In this document: piece after piece, positions 62,159 through 64,000 of the stretch | How the letters are laid out: the number at the start of each line of letters is the position of its first letter | Position numbering within the stretch: the stretch's first letter is position 1 | NCBI RefSeq assembly: GCF_016629525.1 | Contig: NZ_AP024269.1 | Location: forward strand, 1,054,001 to 1,118,000 | Direction: 5' to 3' | Source of the DNA: Kaistia sp. 32K | GTDB lineage: Bacteria > Pseudomonadota > Alphaproteobacteria > Rhizobiales > Kaistiaceae | DNA: 64,000 nt | The notes under the pieces: model-generated | Told to the model about the DNA's origin: nothing | The model's database searches: none | What the model saw: only the letters and a program-made list of their open reading frames with translations | Program-made: the position numbers and the translations under genes

Positions 62159-63066
62159 TTGGGCTGCCTCTGCTGGCGGAGGCTCATCACGATGAGGACC
62201 ATCAGGACGACCAGGGTCATGATGGCGATGGCGGTGCCAAGGCCGACATTGGAGCGCTTGAACGTGTAGAGGTAGGAGAGCACGACGAGGTTCTGGGTCG
62301 CATAGCCGGGCCCGCCCTGCGTCAGCAGCCACACCGTCTCGAAATCATTCACCGACCAGATCGCCATCATCAGGCTGAGAACGATCGAGACCGTCTTCAG
62401 CTGAGGGAGCGTGACGTTGAAAAACGTCTGCACTCGATTGGCGCCGTCTATCGCCGCGGCTTCGTAGAGCGACCGGTCGATCGCCTGAAGTCCCGCCAGC
62501 AGCGACAGCATGACGAACGGTATGCTGCGCCAGATCTTGATCACGATGACGGAGATGACGGCCCAGGTGTCGTCGCTCAGGAAGTAGACCGTGTTCTGCC
62601 CGATGGCGCGCAGGAACAGGTTCGCGAGGGCGTCCTCGCTGCCGATCACCTGCCGCCAGCCCGCCACCGCGACCACCGAGGGGATGACCCACGGCATCAG
62701 GAACAGCACGCGCAACAGGCCCCGAGCCGGCAGGGTTTTCTGCAGCAAGAGCGCGATGCCGAGGCCGAACACATAGCAGCCGGCGATGCTGGTAACGGCA
62801 AAGATCGCCGTAAATCTCAGCGCGCTCAGGAACTCCCGGTTGGAGAAGAGGCTGACGTAGTTCGCCCAGCCGACGAAGCCGCTCGTCTTCATCAGCGAGC
62901 CTTTCGTCATGCTCAGATACATGGCGGAGACGAGAGGGAAGGCGACCACGACCACCAGAAGGATCAGCGTCGGAAGCACATAGGGCCATCCTTCGCCGAT
63001 CCAGGTTTCAAACCAGGACCGGGCGCGCGGGCGCCTGGTCCTGTCACTGCGCACAACGGTCGACAT
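62155..63066 (-). CDS. CUT1 sugar ABC importer permease, MalF-like (second sugar importer)
   Basis: This 303-residue permease has a basic N-terminal tail, six helices and the EAA loop LYEAAAIDGANRVQTFF near residue 225, then TQGGPGYATQNL as in MalF/UgpA. The ATG at 63066 shares a base with the binding-protein stop (TAATG). It pairs with the MalG-like protein. Confidence 0.92.
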   Translation of the reverse strand: MSTVVRSDRTRRPRARSWFETWIGEGWPYVLPTLILLVVVVAFPLVSAMYLSMTKGSLMKTSGFVGWANYVSLFSNREFLSALRFTAIFAVTSIAGCYVFGLGIALLLQKTLPARGLLRVLFLMPWVIPSVVAVAGWRQVIGSEDALANLFLRAIGQNTVYFLSDDTWAVISVIVIKIWRSIPFVMLSLLAGLQAIDRSLYEAAAIDGANRVQTFFNVTLPQLKTVSIVLSLMMAIWSVNDFETVWLLTQGGPGYATQNLVVLSYLYTFKRSNVGLGTAIAIMTLVVLMVLIVMSLRQQRQPK

Positions 63067-64000
63067 TACTGGCCGTTGACGATGGCTTCGAGGCGCTGCT
63101 GGGCAGCCGGGAGCAACTGATCGACCGGCTTGCCCTGCCAGATCTGCTGCACGGTCTTGGCGATGAAGCCGTCGCCTTCCACCGCGTTGAGTTCGGGGAA
63201 GGACTGCTTGGCCTTGTTGTAGATCGGCTTTGCCACCGGCAGATACTGGTCGGCATACATCGTGGTGATCGGGCTCTCGGTGAAGAACGGATCCTTGCGG
63301 ATCGAGGCCCGGACCGGCAGCATGCCGCCACCCGCCTTGGTCCATAGCGGGGTTTCGTTCTCCGACCACCAGCGGATGAAGGTCATCGCCTCCTTCGGGT
63401 GCTGCGTCTGGCTGTAGGCCATGATGCCGGCGTTCCATGCGGCCGTGCCCTTGTCGCCATGCGGCCCCGCAAGCGGCGGCAGGATGCCGATCTTTGCCTG
63501 CGTCTCGGCATCGGCGTTGGCCAGTAGCGATGGCCCCGAAAGGTAGAAGGCCGCCTTGCCGCTGATGAAGGCCTGGATCGCATGGTTGCCGTCGTAGCCC
63601 ACCGAAGCCCGGTCGACAGAGCCGTCCGCCTGTAGAGCCGCGAGAAACTCCACGGTCTCCCGATTTCGCTCGCTCAGGAGATCGGGCTTGCCATCCTCGT
63701 CGAAGAAGCCGCCGTCATTGTTCTGCAGAAGCGTGATCAGGATCTTGTCGTGATCCCCCGAGGACATGATGCCGTAGACGCCATCGCCGGTGACGGCTTT
63801 CGCCGCCTCTCGCAATTCCTGCCATGACGTCGGAGCCTGGATGTTGAATTTCTCGAGGATGTCCTTGCGATAGTACCAGCCCGCGAAGTCGACGGCCCAG
63901 GGCAGGGCGATGTAGTGCCCGTCGACATGATAGGTCTCGAGATTGGCCTCGGGGATGTCGGCCAGGCTGCCGTCCTTCCGCATTGCCTCGATGAGATCAT
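63066..64000 (-). CDS. CUT1 sugar importer binding protein (N-terminus beyond window)
   Basis: This is the C-terminal 311 or so residues of a family-1 solute-binding protein, open to the right edge. Visible features include LPWAVDFAGWYYRKDI, DGVYGIMSSGDH and the FIRWWSENETPLWTKAGGG hinge region, all typical of MalE-like sugar-binding proteins. The signal peptide lies outside the window. It is followed directly by the two permease genes, so it is the first gene of the operon or close to it. Confidence 0.88.
   Translation of the reverse strand, partial: DLIEAMRKDGSLADIPEANLETYHVDGHYIALPWAVDFAGWYYRKDILEKFNIQAPTSWQELREAAKAVTGDGVYGIMSSGDHDKILITLLQNNDGGFFDEDGKPDLLSERNRETVEFLAALQADGSVDRASVGYDGNHAIQAFISGKAAFYLSGPSLLANADAETQAKIGILPPLAGPHGDKGTAAWNAGIMAYSQTQHPKEAMTFIRWWSENETPLWTKAGGGMLPVRASIRKDPFFTESPITTMYADQYLPVAKPIYNKAKQSFPELNAVEGDGFIAKTVQQIWQGKPVDQLLPAAQQRLEAIVNGQ

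Noticed and set aside
1..64000. CRISPR arrays, rRNA or tRNA genes, insertion sequences
   Set aside because: I looked for regular repeats, clover-leaf features and transposase motifs in the gaps and found none I could support.

Overview
The window is GC-rich, densely packed DNA from an alphaproteobacterium, most likely the order Hyphomicrobiales (Rhizobiales). The evidence is a nadA-nadB-nadC block fused to bioF-bioA-bioZ (BioZ is the alphaproteobacterial pimeloyl-ACP-forming enzyme), a NadQ/NrtR-like Nudix-related NAD regulator, FixJ-type signalling, and six ABC importers in 64 kb. I could not fix the genus. I saw no rRNA, tRNA, CRISPR array, phage or transposase gene.

Layout, left to right. 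(1) 1-5190, minus: a peptide/nickel-type ABC importer (two ATPases, two permeases, Tat-exported binding protein), cut at the left edge. (2) 5451-13344, minus: a cofactor operon, nadQ-like regulator, nadA, nadB, nadC, bioF, bioA, bioZ, with a near-palindromic operator pair in front of nadA. bioD survives only as a 21-codon in-frame remnant and bioB is absent. (3) 13483-20691, minus: a BMP-type nucleobase/nucleoside importer with an amidase and a CodA-like deaminase, probably an N-heterocycle uptake and degradation operon. (4) 21156-23932: two short-chain dehydrogenases and a GlxA/FtrA-type AraC regulator. Each dehydrogenase is preceded by a copy of the same 36-bp element.

(5) 24426-32474, plus: a mannoside operon with a CUT1 sugar importer lacking its own ATPase, GH38 alpha-mannosidase, ROK kinase, SIS isomerase and SorC-type regulator. 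(6) 32519-38815, minus: a magnesium-transport cluster with two small unknown proteins, an MgtA-type P-ATPase, another small protein and MgtC, followed by a histidine kinase and FixJ-like regulator. (7) 39337-51835, plus: a sigma-54 promoter leads into a peptide-type ABC importer, DeoR regulator, M20 amidohydrolase, two choline/ethanolamine-kinase-like proteins, a HisN/IMPase-type phosphatase and ethanolamine ammonia-lyase EutBC. I infer a nitrogen-controlled operon that imports an ethanolamine conjugate, hydrolyses it and releases ammonia. This is the best candidate for an undescribed system.

(8) 52104-58264, plus: a DapA-family lyase with a third peptide-type importer whose second permease is fused to an ATPase. 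It converges on a soluble sugar dehydrogenase and an IclR regulator fused to an SMP-30-like beta-propeller (58270-61076, minus). (9) 61328-64000, minus: another CUT1 sugar importer, cut at the right edge. Most genes overlap their neighbours by 1-11 bases, implying translational coupling. Intercistronic hairpins beside binding-protein genes probably set subunit ratios.
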